Notes under the pieces: model-generated
What the model was told of the DNA's origin: nothing
What the model saw: only the letters and a program-made list of their open reading frames with translations
Database searches by the model: none
Assembly (NCBI GenBank): GCA_002388665.1
Contig: DGMY01000039.1
Coordinates: forward strand, 1 to 64,000
DNA length: 64,000 nucleotides
Direction: 5' to 3'
Source: Opitutia bacterium UBA4506
Lineage (GTDB): Bacteria; Verrucomicrobiota; Verrucomicrobiia; Opitutales; Puniceicoccaceae
Translations under genes and position numbers: made by a program
In this document: positions 18,433 to 27,672 of the stretch, in pieces
Layout: the number at the start of each line of letters is the position of its first letter
Position numbering within the stretch: the first letter of the stretch is position 1

Positions 18433-20670
18433 ATGCCCGAGACTCCACTCACCCGACTCGCTCAACTCGCCGCAACGGCAGGCCTGCTCCTCAGCCAATC
18501 CATCCAAGCGCTCCCCAGTATCACGAACGCGAACTTCGATACGCCAATCAACGGTGGCTACACCATCAGCGTCAACCAGGCAGGAGACGGATGGTATGGC
18601 CCCAACGACTCTACCTGGGTCCAGCAAAGCATCGCAACGAACCCAACCGGACAACGAAACCCGGATATCACGGCAAAAGTCACGCACGAGAAAAGCCTGA
18701 TCCAGGTCATTCAAGACAACCAATCCAGCACCGATGATGCAGGATTGGTCTTCGAGGTATTCGCTGAAGACAACGGCGCAAGCAACGAACTGACAGTCGA
18801 GGTTTATGGCCTCAATACGTTCAGTTCCGGCTTCACCACCGGAGGCAACCAGGTCGATCCCAACTCGGTTCTCCTCGGCAAGTTGGACACCCATATCGCG
18901 CAACGATCATCGAGCGCCATCCGTTACTATGTTCCCCTCGACATGGGAACCGGCTACCAATTCATCATCCTCAAGGTGACCGCGCGACTCAGCGACGGGG
19001 ATTCCTCGATCGCCGTCGACAATTTCGAGTTTATCGCCCCAACATCGGGCTCCCACCCAACTTTCCCCTTCCCGCAAAGCGTCGTCTATCCGCACGGTCT
19101 CAAGCCCTCGAACTATTCGCAGGTCTCCATGAACAAGCATGTCCAAACGACATGGGAGAACTACGAAAACACCTACTTCACACAGACCGACACGATCACC
19201 GGGGAATGGCGAATCACCCGGGACGACGCGGAAGACAGTACCGTCTCAGAGGGAATTGGTTACGGGATGCTTCTTTGCGTCCTCATGGACAATGCCTCCA
19301 ACAATACCCGCCCGCTCTTTGATGGACTGTACAACTACTATCTTCGTCGGTTGAATCAGAACGGCTTGATGAACTGGAGGATTATCGAAGATTCCAATGG
19401 AATCCTTCCAGATCCATACTCAACCGACATTGCCGATGCGGCCGACGCCGACGAAGACGTCGCCCTGGCGCTCGTGTTTGCCCATCGCCAATGGGGGTCC
19501 GAGTCCGGGATCCCCTACCTCGATCAAGCTCAGATCCTGATCACTCGGCTGCAAGAAGAAGTCTGCAAGGCAAATAGCTACGACCTCTTTCAATCCGGAT
19601 CAAAAGCCGATGGAGATACCTGGCAAAACATTTCCTACTACGCACCGGCTTGGTATCGAATTTTCTCCGAGGTGACCCAGTCCACCTACTGGGAGAATAC
19701 CGTAATTCCCAACGTCTATACCGAGATTCGCTATTTCTATAACAACAACAGTTACGCCGCCAGAGGCCTCGTTCCCAATTGGCACGACCCCTACAACCGG
19801 AGCCAGGTCACCGGAGCACCCCAGCTAGACCCAAACACCTCCTACGACTCCGGCTTCGACGCCTGCCGAATCGGCTGGCGAATCGGAACTGATTACCTCT
19901 GGTATGGCACCTCAAGTGATTCGCTGGCGTACGACACGCCCTTTGCAGTCGCTGCATTCATGGAGAGCACCACCAGCTCGGACCCACGGTCCATTTACAC
20001 CTATTCGATCCCCAACGGAAATACCGAGACAGGTTACAACACCATCGCCCTCACCGCACCTGTCGGCGTCGCCGCGATGGTATCCAGTTCTTTCAACAGC
20101 TGGCGCAATCAGATCTATACCGATCTGGCAGTCTACTATCAAGACCCACAGTTCGACGCCTACTTTGCACGATCCATTCAGCTACTTTCCATGCTGACCA
20201 TGACCGGAAACTTCCCGAACCTCTGGGAGCGCGAGCCCTCCCTCCTCAGTGATGGAGGTTTTGAGCAAGGCGGATCCTCCTGGTCCTTCCCCTCGAATGC
20301 ATTCGTCGCTTCCTACAATATGAATTCGGGAAATTCAAGTGCGAGAATGAATTCCAACGGAATCCATTCGAAAATCGCGCAAATCGTCTACGTGGCCGAG
20401 AACACCGAATACGAGATCTGCGGGTATCTACGGACCACCAATCTGGATTCCGGAAACTACGCACGCATCGTAGTACGCTGGTATGACAGTACCTCCTTAC
20501 TATTAGGCACCGAGATCATTGGGGAAGCCGCCGAGAACGAATTCTACGGCTATCATCAAGCCTTCGTAACCTCACCCACAGATACTTCCTTTGCCGAAAT
20601 CGGACTCGAACTCTCCGCGACTCAAAACGGAACCGCCTTCTTCGATGATATCAAAGTCAGAATCCCCTAG
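18433..20670 (+). CDS. Secreted GH8 glycoside hydrolase with binding modules
   Basis: A 745-residue secreted enzyme. The start at 18433 is chosen because it gives a signal peptide (TRLAQLAATAGLLLSQSIQA); the longer frame adds a basic leader. Residues ~30-200 look like a beta-sandwich module. The GH8 (alpha/alpha)6 barrel spans about 215-590, with the acid Glu273 in SEGIGYGM and the family signature at residues 336-354 (AADADEDVALALVFAHRQW), which includes the Asp residues expected for substrate and base functions. A C-terminal module (~600-745, starting SDGGFEQGGSSW) resembles CBM4/9. GH8 enzymes act on xylan, cellulose, lichenan or chitosan; next to GH10, xylan or xylo-oligosaccharides are the likeliest substrates. 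Confidence 0.92.
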   Translation: MPETPLTRLAQLAATAGLLLSQSIQALPSITNANFDTPINGGYTISVNQAGDGWYGPNDSTWVQQSIATNPTGQRNPDITAKVTHEKSLIQVIQDNQSSTDDAGLVFEVFAEDNGASNELTVEVYGLNTFSSGFTTGGNQVDPNSVLLGKLDTHIAQRSSSAIRYYVPLDMGTGYQFIILKVTARLSDGDSSIAVDNFEFIAPTSGSHPTFPFPQSVVYPHGLKPSNYSQVSMNKHVQTTWENYENTYFTQTDTITGEWRITRDDAEDSTVSEGIGYGMLLCVLMDNASNNTRPLFDGLYNYYLRRLNQNGLMNWRIIEDSNGILPDPYSTDIADAADADEDVALALVFAHRQWGSESGIPYLDQAQILITRLQEEVCKANSYDLFQSGSKADGDTWQNISYYAPAWYRIFSEVTQSTYWENTVIPNVYTEIRYFYNNNSYAARGLVPNWHDPYNRSQVTGAPQLDPNTSYDSGFDACRIGWRIGTDYLWYGTSSDSLAYDTPFAVAAFMESTTSSDPRSIYTYSIPNGNTETGYNTIALTAPVGVAAMVSSSFNSWRNQIYTDLAVYYQDPQFDAYFARSIQLLSMLTMTGNFPNLWEREPSLLSDGGFEQGGSSWSFPSNAFVASYNMNSGNSSARMNSNGIHSKIAQIVYVAENTEYEICGYLRTTNLDSGNYARIVVRWYDSTSLLLGTEIIGEAAENEFYGYHQAFVTSPTDTSFAEIGLELSATQNGTAFFDDIKVRIP

Positions 20671-20703
20671 GCTACGAGGGTAGCGGTCGGAGGGCGGACA
20701 GGA

Positions 20704-21146
20704 GATAAACGGGTTGGAAAACCCGTTCTCCTTTACGCGATGGGCTGAAAGGAGAACGGACTTTCCAGTCCGTTCCACGTCGCGGGCGGGGCGTCGTGGA
20801 TCGGGATAAACGGGTTGGAAAACCCGTTCTCCTTTACGCGAACGGTTGAAAGGAGAATGGACTTTCCTGTCCGTTTCACGTCGCGGGCGGGGCGCCGTCG
20901 GTGGGGATAAACGGGTTGGAAAACCCGTTCTCCTTTACGCAACGGGTTGAAAGGAGAACGGACTTTCCAGTCCGTTTCACGTCGCGGGCGGGGTGCCGTG
21001 GATGGGGATAAACGGGTTGGAAAACCCGTTCTCCTTTACGCGATGGGTTGAAAGGAGAACGGACTTTCCTGTCCGTTTCACGTCGCGTGCAGGGCGTCGT
21101 GGATAGGGATAAACGGGTTGGAAAACCCGTTCTCCTTTACGCGACG
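20704..21146. repeat. Tandem 101-bp repeat array with internal hairpins (4.4 copies)
   Basis: Units start at 20704, 20805, 20906, 21007 and 21108, an exact 101-bp period; the fifth is partial. The first ~37 bases are identical in all copies. Each full unit contains AACGGGTT-GGAA-AACCCGTT (stem 1, with a GNRA-like loop) and GAACGGAC-N6-GTCCGTTC or a near variant (stem 2). A third stem of 12 bp, CCGTTCTCCTTT with AAAGGAGAACGG, uses bases from both, so the folds compete. The second unit has a G-U-tolerated change in a stem, and the loop alternates TTTCCA/TTTCCT. It fills the space between the convergent GH8 and PEP-CTERM genes. Unlike CRISPR, there are no unique spacers. Confidence 0.9.
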
Positions 21147-21184
21147 GATTGTCGTAACCGCTCCGCGGTAGTTGGGCGAATTGC

Positions 21185-22396
21185 TTATTTCCGGCTTCGG
21201 CGGCAACTGACTACGAAAACCACTGCACCCAAGCCGAGGAAGAGGCCCGATGTCGACGTTTCGGGAACGACCTGAAGTGTTCCGGTCAGCTCGGAGAATT
21301 CGAGTGCGCCGTTCGTCCAGACATCACCTGCCTCCGTGAAACCATCCACGCTAAACGACGCACCGAACACTTCATTCAGGTCTGCGACGTCGACGATAGT
21401 CCACTCATTGCCGAGGGAAAGGTCCGCGCCGATCAAATCGAAGCTGAACTCCCCGTTCAGGTTTGTTGTGGTCATATTCACGCCATCGCCGAGGATGGAA
21501 TTTGAAACTCCATCGGCACCGATGACGAACTCCATTGAAGTGCTATCAGAAAAGGTCAAACTTCCAGTACCAGCGGAGACGATGTCAATCTCACCTGAGA
21601 TCGTACCGTTGAAAGTGGCATTTTTATTATCACCACCCACGGTCAATGCGGAACCCGTTTCACCGACGATGGAACCCGCACCGGAAAGTACACTCACGGT
21701 CTCGGAGACTCCTGCCGCCATCTCAAAGGTCCCACCGGTGTTGACAGCGAGGTTTCGTTTTCCCGAAACGAAGGCGGCCGACTCCACTCTCAAGGTTCCA
21801 CCACTATTGATCGTGGCTCCCTTGAGTTTATTGTCACTAGGACCGCCAGACACGTAAATAATTGTCCCCCCGTTAATCGTCACCGCGGAATCCAATCGGC
21901 TCGTTCTCAGAGTGCCGGTACCCGTCATTGAGCTGGATCCTCCCGACCCTACGGACTGGACGAATAGTTCGCCATCGACATCAAAGTTAGCATTGAACGT
22001 CATACTGCTGTTGATCGTACCCGATGCACCGCTCGCTACCGAAACAGTGACAGTGCCGCTACTGTCATCAATATTATTCCCACCGATGGTCACATCCCCC
22101 TCTTCGATAGAGAGGCTCGAGACACTTTGTGTCCCGGAAACCGTGATGTTCGCGGTTGCTGCATCACTTCCTGCGGAAAACACAACATCGCTGCCTTCCA
22201 CATAGGCACCGGTAGCGATACTACCTGACGAATCTGTGGACCAGTTGGTGGTCGCCGCATCCCATGTCCCATCGGCCGGATTCCCAGCGCCAGCAGTAGC
22301 CCCGTTCGTGTCCCAATAGAGTTGAGCCGATGCGGAAGTCACAAGAGCTAAGGAAGTGAGAATGCAGGAGGAGGGTATTAGTAACAATCGGTTCAT
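21185..22396 (-). CDS. PEP-CTERM protein with autotransporter passenger-like repeats
   Basis: Secreted protein of 403 residues. Residues 1-24 are a signal peptide ending SASA. It then has LYWDTNGATAG and TWDAATTNWS, the motif at the start of many autotransporter passenger (PATR-type) domains, followed by Gly/Ser/Thr-rich beta-helix-like repeats. The C-terminus has VPETSTS, a hydrophobic helix and a short basic end, a PEP-CTERM-like variant. It is probably exported and surface-attached. An upstream palindrome (22499-22512), exactly shared with the GH5 operon, suggests LacI control. The function is unknown; binding of, or display near, polysaccharide is a guess from neighbours. Confidence 0.83.
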   Translation of the reverse strand: MNRLLLIPSSCILTSLALVTSASAQLYWDTNGATAGAGNPADGTWDAATTNWSTDSSGSIATGAYVEGSDVVFSAGSDAATANITVSGTQSVSSLSIEEGDVTIGGNNIDDSSGTVTVSVASGASGTINSSMTFNANFDVDGELFVQSVGSGGSSSMTGTGTLRTSRLDSAVTINGGTIIYVSGGPSDNKLKGATINSGGTLRVESAAFVSGKRNLAVNTGGTFEMAAGVSETVSVLSGAGSIVGETGSALTVGGDNKNATFNGTISGEIDIVSAGTGSLTFSDSTSMEFVIGADGVSNSILGDGVNMTTTNLNGEFSFDLIGADLSLGNEWTIVDVADLNEVFGASFSVDGFTEAGDVWTNGALEFSELTGTLQVVPETSTSGLFLGLGAVVFVVSCRRSRK

Positions 22397-22496
22397 GACA
22401 ATTTGAGGTTATTGGGTTTTCTCCGGAGATGGGGCCGAAGCACGGCCCTATTTACAGAATCATTAGAATTGTATCCGAAAACCGCAACCGCGTAGT

Positions 22497-22512
22497 TCCG
22501 CAATAGATTGCG
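22497..22512. promoter_or_regulatory. Candidate LacI operator upstream of PEP-CTERM gene
   Basis: TCCGCAATAGATTGCG, containing the perfect palindrome CGCAAT-AG-ATTGCG. It is 100 bp upstream of the PEP-CTERM start at 22396. The same 16-mer occurs at 39202-39217 before the GH5 operon, and the core GCAA-N4-TTGC occurs twice next to lacI. Confidence 0.6.
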
Positions 22513-22554
22513 AATATTGGGGGTCTGGGCATAAAAAAGCAGAAAGTTCACAGG

Positions 22555-24726
22555 TTATCGCGCGAGGGCCTCACTAGGACACATCAAGACGGAGAAGTTG
22601 GCCACTGCCGGACCATTCTCCAATCGAAGGAGCACCGAATTGTATCCCGGCTTCAGGACAATCCGACGAAACCCTTCATCCAACTGCCAACCCGACAGAC
22701 CGACATCCTGGAAGACCACTAGATCATTGATCCACAATTTCGCCCGATCATCGCTCGCCACCGCGACGACCACATCCATAGCCGCTTCACAGAAAACTTC
22801 CGTATAGGCGAAATAGACGGTCGAACTCAATTCGTCGGGCGGCTTTACCCGAATGGTTTGGGATTGGAAGAATCTCCACTCCAGTTCGATGGGCTCTTTG
22901 GTTTTCGGATGAATCTTCCCCTCATAGGTAGCATCGAGATCAACTAGGGTCTCCGGGGGAAAAGTCTTCTCAAACTCGGGTCCATTCGGCAGCTGCCAGG
23001 GTCCGATGATGTACCAGGTATCGAGAAAGATCCATCCCTTGCGTTCCGATTTAATATCGAAGCGGCGTCCGGGAAGTGCTTGGGAGATCGCTTGCTTGGT
23101 ATTTAACTTTAGCCGAGATGCACTTTTCTCGCTCGGATTGATGTGCTGGAACGCACTCTGATCGTAGCCCGAGTTCAAGCCGGCTCTCCGAGTATCATCG
23201 TCTCTGCCTCCGCCTCCCTGGGCCCCCAGGTAACTCTCTTTCATCAGGCTCCGCAGATCCTGCAAATTGCCCTTATCCCGCCCCCGATTGGAACCGGCCA
23301 TGGCCATCCTTGCCTTGACAGAGGCATCGTGATTCAAGGCCTCGCGCAACTGCTCCGCCGTCTGGCTCGCATTCTCCGGCGAAGCCTCATTGCCGGCAAC
23401 CCGATCGCGTCTCTTCATTGCTTCCCGGGTCATTCGTTCGCTCGAACTTACCGCCTGATCCAGCGACTCGTTGAATTCCTTGAATTCGTCCGCGGTAGAC
23501 GGTTGGTTCTGGGACAACTTTTCGGCCAGATCGGGGCCCGTATCCGTTTGGGGCTGATAGACCTGCTCTCTGGCCTCTTCCAAGCTGACCTGCTTCATCC
23601 CGGCCAGCTCAGTCGCCTGGCTCTCGACAAAGGCCTCATCCGCCCGAACCGCCATTTCCTGGATCGACTGATACAACTCGGACGTGTCCATCTGATCCAA
23701 CTCCTCCTCGGATGGGAGGCCGTCTTCCGGATCCTGACCGAACTCGTCGGTAGGCAAGATTTCGCTATCGGCCAAAGTGGCATCACCCTCTTCTGGGATC
23801 TGCACCTCATCGATTGTGCCGACCGTCGTTTCGAGCGGATCTTCCTCCTCGTTCAAGACCTCCGAGACCAGCGACTCGTCTTCCTCATCGACCAAGTCCT
23901 CCATGGCCTCAGGAAAATCCGAAGCGAGCGGATCGGGGGAATCTAGTTTCGCATCCTCCACTTCCGCCACCGCGATCCCGTTATCTTCCAAGAGCAACAA
24001 CTTCATCCGGTTTACATACTCTTGCTGGACTACGACAAACTCATCAATCTCCTCCACCCGCTTATCCAAATCGCGCTTCGATTTCTCCGGTTCCTTTGCT
24101 TCCGCGGCCCTATTGTAGGAATTCTGGAGGAGGTTCTGAAGAGCTACAGCCTTATCCAGCACTCTCGAAGCCTCTTCCAACGCTTCGGTACTCTCGGCGA
24201 AAATCACCTCATTCTGGATCGCCAGGATCTTCATTCGGGCCGCATGGCGCGACGCCAGATCGTTGACAGCTTTAAAGGCTGACTTCCCGCCTGGAATTGA
24301 TTGAAGGAATCGGCTCTTTCCCAATCGGTAATAGAGATGACCACCCCGGTCTTTCTGCTCCCGGGCGATCACAGCAAACTCATCCCAGAGATCGGGCTTT
24401 TCCAAAATGTCGCGACGGGTTTCGACGATCTCCTCAATCTCAATGATCGTCTTGCGCATCTTCTTTGCGCGCTTCTTGAGCTCTTCGCGTTTTTTCTTCT
24501 CCTGATTGCGTGCGATCTCCCGCACCTGCTTTTCATTGGGTTCCGGCTTCTCGACCTTTACCTTGCGCACAACCTCGCCGTCCTCGTCTACCGTTTCCTC
24601 GATGATCGCCACCTCGGACGTTCGCCAATCTTCGTTCAAGTAAAGCGCGACTCCAAATGCAGCGCTTAGAACGATGGATACAGCCAATGCAATCCACAAC
24701 GCTTTCCCTTCAATTCCCTTGCTCAT
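22555..24726 (-). CDS. Membrane-anchored coiled-coil protein linked to ExbB/ExbD
   Basis: Protein of 723 residues that I cannot assign to a named family. It has one membrane helix at residues ~9-30 with a short cytoplasmic start, so most of it is periplasmic. Lys/Glu-rich coiled-coil stretches cover ~60-110 and ~150-260, an acidic low-complexity zone ~265-345, and more helical sequence to ~540. The last ~160 residues form a predicted beta-sandwich (FLDTWYIIGPWQ; DDRAKLWINDLVVF; LKPGYNSVLLRLENG), like jelly-roll domains that bind sugars. It is the last gene of the lacI-exbB-exbD-exbD operon, with a 4-bp ATGA overlap. The position is where TonB could sit, but no TonB C-terminal domain or Pro-rich linker is seen. 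Confidence 0.75.
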   Translation of the reverse strand: MSKGIEGKALWIALAVSIVLSAAFGVALYLNEDWRTSEVAIIEETVDEDGEVVRKVKVEKPEPNEKQVREIARNQEKKKREELKKRAKKMRKTIIEIEEIVETRRDILEKPDLWDEFAVIAREQKDRGGHLYYRLGKSRFLQSIPGGKSAFKAVNDLASRHAARMKILAIQNEVIFAESTEALEEASRVLDKAVALQNLLQNSYNRAAEAKEPEKSKRDLDKRVEEIDEFVVVQQEYVNRMKLLLLEDNGIAVAEVEDAKLDSPDPLASDFPEAMEDLVDEEDESLVSEVLNEEEDPLETTVGTIDEVQIPEEGDATLADSEILPTDEFGQDPEDGLPSEEELDQMDTSELYQSIQEMAVRADEAFVESQATELAGMKQVSLEEAREQVYQPQTDTGPDLAEKLSQNQPSTADEFKEFNESLDQAVSSSERMTREAMKRRDRVAGNEASPENASQTAEQLREALNHDASVKARMAMAGSNRGRDKGNLQDLRSLMKESYLGAQGGGGRDDDTRRAGLNSGYDQSAFQHINPSEKSASRLKLNTKQAISQALPGRRFDIKSERKGWIFLDTWYIIGPWQLPNGPEFEKTFPPETLVDLDATYEGKIHPKTKEPIELEWRFFQSQTIRVKPPDELSSTVYFAYTEVFCEAAMDVVVAVASDDRAKLWINDLVVFQDVGLSGWQLDEGFRRIVLKPGYNSVLLRLENGPAVANFSVLMCPSEALAR

Positions 24727-25148
24727 CGGTCGTATTTCTCGTGATAGGTGCGCACTCCCACATTTCGCAAATTGCGAAAACTCAAGGCGTCCAAGACCTC
24801 GACAAATCGATAGAAAGGAGTCGCCTCATCGGTATCCAAACGAATCCTACGATCGGGATCAGACTGCTCCACCACCTTCAATTCCTCGAGCAATTGTGAA
24901 ATGGAAGTCTCCTCACCTTCCAGATAAAGAACGCCCTCCTTATCAATGGCGATCGCCAGAATCGAATCATCGGGCGGGACCTCCAGCGAAGATCTTGAGA
25001 CCGGCAGATTGAGATGCTCCACATCCTTCAAGTCTTTTTTGAGCATCGTAGTCACGAGGAAAAAGATCAGGAGTAGAAACACACAGTCGATCAGTGGCGA
25101 CATGCTCAGCGCCACATCCTCATCTTCCTGATAGGGGCGTCCGCTCAC
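24723..25148 (-). CDS. ExbD/TolR-family biopolymer transport protein (second copy)
   Basis: Protein of 141 residues with one membrane helix. The helix starts MSPLIDCVFLLLIFFLV, with the conserved proton-channel Asp at residue 21. A periplasmic domain of ~95 residues follows. ExbD pairs with ExbB to couple proton flow to work in the envelope. The gene overlaps the first ExbD gene by 4 bp upstream and the coiled-coil protein gene by 4 bp downstream, so translation is probably coupled. Two different ExbD copies with one ExbB is a common arrangement in Bacteroidota and Verrucomicrobiota. Confidence 0.93.
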   Translation of the reverse strand: MSGRPYQEDEDVALSMSPLIDCVFLLLIFFLVTTMLKKDLKDVEHLNLPVSRSSLEVPPDDSILAIAIDKEGVLYLEGEETSISQLLEELKVVEQSDPDRRIRLDTDEATPFYRFVEVLDALSFRNLRNVGVRTYHEKYDR

Positions 25149-25696
25149 TTCCGATAGCCCTCCATCGCAAAGTCCTCTTTTCCCTTGTGCCGAAGCCTGA
25201 CACCAACCTGTTCGAAGCCCAGAAACGCAAGAGTATCGAGAGCATCGATCACATCTTGCACGGGAACCTCTCGATCGGTGTCGATTCGGATCGCGACCCC
25301 GGTCCCCATTTCGGCAGCGACCTCCTCTAAATCCGCCGAGAACGAACTCACCTTGTGATACTGCAGTCCGGTTCCCCGGCTTGAGCGCGACCCGGCCCTC
25401 AAGAAATTTCCATCTTCATCCAACGCATAAATGATCGCATCCGACTCAGCGACCTCGGCTAGGGCCGAAGTGTAATCGGGAAGGACAACCGGGATTTGCT
25501 TCTCCAGTTTTTTCATCATCGTGGTCACGAGGAAGAAGATCAGCAAAAGAAAGACGCAGTCGATCAACGGAGAAAGATCGACCTCAACGGAATCATCCTG
25601 CCGGCGTCGCATTCGGAGACGGCGCAGGGTGGCAACGCGGCTCACCTGACGTTTCCCTATCGTCGGGATTTTCCCTCGAGTAGTCATAGAATCCAA
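25145..25696 (-). CDS. ExbD/TolR-family biopolymer transport protein (first copy)
   Basis: Protein of 183 residues. It has a basic cytoplasmic N-terminus of ~38 residues (several Arg), longer than in the second copy. The single membrane helix starts LSPLIDCVFLLL, with the conserved channel Asp46, and is followed by the periplasmic ExbD domain. It lies 19 bp after exbB and overlaps the next exbD by 4 bp. It works with the ExbB-like protein in a proton-driven motor; the partner receiving the energy is probably the 723-residue protein or a TonB elsewhere. Confidence 0.93.
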   Translation of the reverse strand: MDSMTTRGKIPTIGKRQVSRVATLRRLRMRRRQDDSVEVDLSPLIDCVFLLLIFFLVTTMMKKLEKQIPVVLPDYTSALAEVAESDAIIYALDEDGNFLRAGSRSSRGTGLQYHKVSSFSADLEEVAAEMGTGVAIRIDTDREVPVQDVIDALDTLAFLGFEQVGVRLRHKGKEDFAMEGYRK

Positions 25697-25715
25697 CCGT
25701 CTCGCATTCGATCCC

Positions 25716-26468
25716 CTACTCTCCCGCGATCGTCTCTTCGTCGACCTCCACCTCCTCGGGATGCAACCACGGGGCCATCATCACATCCACCGATTCTTCC
25801 AATCTCAGACCGAAGCTGTTCACCTTGCTCTTAAAATAGTGATAGGCCGCCAAGGACGGGATTGCGATAATGAGGCCCAAGGCAGTTGTGATCAGGGCCT
25901 TCCCGATCGAGTCAGCTAGGACGGAAGCATCACCAGTGTCTCCCATGAGCGCGACCTTCTGGAACGACTCGATCATCCCAATAATGGTCCCCAGCAATCC
26001 CAGCAACGGCGAGATGGTTGCGACCACGGCCAGCGGATAGGTCCGCTGATGCTGACGGCTCACCGTCCGCGAAATCATGTCCGTCACACCAAAGGAAAGA
26101 ATTTCGAAGGGAATGTGCGTATGACTGGCAATGTACCCTCCGATCTTGGCCAGAACACTGCGACTCTTCGCACACGCACGTTGCATCGCCGGAAAATCCG
26201 ACTCCGTAGAACACTTCCTCAACGTTTTTTCCAAACCACGCGGGACGAAATTCCCTGCCCTGACCACGATCAATCGCTCAATGAAGAAAACGAGACCGAT
26301 GAAGGCGACCGCAATCAACACGATAGAGGTTGCACCCCCTTTCAAGACCTCGGCAACCCAATCAATCGTGGCCGCCTCGGAGGATTCCAGTTCGACTCCC
26401 GCTTCCTGCGCCTTCGCGACCGCGCACAAGAAACTGAGTCCGATAATTACAACAATACGTTTCCACAT
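25716..26468 (-). CDS. MotA/TolQ/ExbB proton channel family protein
   Basis: Protein of 250 residues. An N-terminal signal-like helix (1-20) is followed by three membrane helices near 46-68, 140-165 and 182-204. The family core is PLLGLLGTIIGMIESFQK, followed by a Thr/Ala-rich helix (ADSIGKALITTALGLIIAIP). It forms the proton channel with the two ExbD proteins and energises envelope transport. It is 3 bp downstream of lacI, suggesting one transcript. The signal-like extension and the very acidic C-terminus (EVEVDEE) are typical of ExbB proteins in this phylum. Confidence 0.94.
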   Translation of the reverse strand: MWKRIVVIIGLSFLCAVAKAQEAGVELESSEAATIDWVAEVLKGGATSIVLIAVAFIGLVFFIERLIVVRAGNFVPRGLEKTLRKCSTESDFPAMQRACAKSRSVLAKIGGYIASHTHIPFEILSFGVTDMISRTVSRQHQRTYPLAVVATISPLLGLLGTIIGMIESFQKVALMGDTGDASVLADSIGKALITTALGLIIAIPSLAAYHYFKSKVNSFGLRLEESVDVMMAPWLHPEEVEVDEETIAGE

Positions 26469-26471
26469 AAC

Positions 26472-27575
26472 TTAAATTCCGTTCTTTCGTAAACTCGGGC
26501 CATCGACCCAAACTCCTTCGACCATCGTGGTGAGGGGCACAGCTGGAACCCCCAGCTCTCCCCGCTGAATCTGACCAATTAACAAATCCATCGCAGCAGC
26601 GCCAATGTCACCCGGCCGTTGATTGATCCCCGCAAACTGAGGCTTTTCCACTTCCCAATTGAGGGTGGCAAAATCAACGTCGCCCGGAACCCGAATATTT
26701 TCCTGGGCCAGCATCTGCGCGATGCGGTCATTATCACTGATCACCACCTCGAGATTCTCTTCGCGAACCCACTTCGGTACCTCCTTCAAATTCTCGTCAT
26801 TGAACAAGAAGGTCCGCAACACCACATCGTCGTTCTTCTTTTCATTCATGAGGATTCTGCGGTTCTGTACCAACAACGCCCCCGACAGCCAGAGCTCATC
26901 CACCCGTCGACTCGTATCCGAGAAAATGGACAACCCTATCCGGCGATATCCTTTCGCGTAGAGGGTTTGAATCATTTGTTGTATCCCGTGAAAATGGTGC
27001 GGAGCAGTGCGATGAAGGTTCGGCGACTGCATCGAATAGCCAATTGTCACCCCACAGAAACGCTCCCACTCCAAGTCGACCAGCTCACTGACGTTTTTCA
27101 TCGGGGCCACACAAACCCCGAGAATCCCGCGATTGTAGAGGATTCTGCTCAACCGCTTCGGAGACATATTTTCCTCCCCCAACCAAAAATGTTCCACCCG
27201 GTACCCCTGCCTCTTCACACGGTTCTGGACGCCCTCAAAACAGGCCTGGTAGAAAGGGTTTTTTGTCCATTCGTCGCGAGTCCCAAAATTGGTGATATAG
27301 GCGATTGTCGTGATACTGGAATCATTACTCTTCCCCCTTCGCCGCAGCGCAAAAGCCGACAGAAGCGGGTCCACCTGATAGCCCAACTCGTCGGCAACCT
27401 TCTGGACCTTCTCTCTCGTGGCCTTGGGGATCTGCGGGTTCGAATTCAGGGCACGACAAACCGTTGAGGGCGATACTCCTGCTGCCTCTGCGACGTCCTT
27501 CATCGTCACTCGGCTTTCATCAATTCTTTGGCTTCTTGGGGATTTCAAAGCGTCACCATGCTCGGTTTCCATCAC
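26472..27575 (-). CDS. LacI-family transcriptional regulator
   Basis: Protein of 367 residues. The helix-turn-helix is at ~25-45 (MKDVAEAAGVSPSTVCRALN), with the hinge helix through ~75. A periplasmic-binding-protein-like sugar-sensing domain follows to the end, with the dimer/ligand region KGYRRIGLSIF and the end EVEKPQFAGINQRPGDIGAA. A 24-residue N-terminal extension precedes the usual start, so the true start could be the ATG at residue 25. It is the first gene of the exbB-exbD-exbD operon and is divergent from the SGNH hydrolase. Two GCAA-N4-TTGC palindromes lie in its promoter and suggest autoregulation. Confidence 0.94.
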   Translation of the reverse strand: MMETEHGDALKSPRSQRIDESRVTMKDVAEAAGVSPSTVCRALNSNPQIPKATREKVQKVADELGYQVDPLLSAFALRRRGKSNDSSITTIAYITNFGTRDEWTKNPFYQACFEGVQNRVKRQGYRVEHFWLGEENMSPKRLSRILYNRGILGVCVAPMKNVSELVDLEWERFCGVTIGYSMQSPNLHRTAPHHFHGIQQMIQTLYAKGYRRIGLSIFSDTSRRVDELWLSGALLVQNRRILMNEKKNDDVVLRTFLFNDENLKEVPKWVREENLEVVISDNDRIAQMLAQENIRVPGDVDFATLNWEVEKPQFAGINQRPGDIGAAAMDLLIGQIQRGELGVPAVPLTTMVEGVWVDGPSLRKNGI

Positions 27576-27672
27576 CTAAACCTCAAGAGAAAAACAACGC
27601 CCTGCCTCGAACCCGTAAATGCCGCTTCCCATTACCATACCAACACTTACAGATTTCGGCATATCGCCCTGC

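Noticed and set aside
20704..21146. CRISPR array
   Set aside because: The repeats are contiguous 101-bp units without unique spacers, and no Cas gene is near.
23143..23946. 267-aa frame opposite the coiled-coil protein gene
   Set aside because: Antisense shadow caused by the codon bias of the real gene; no domain visible.
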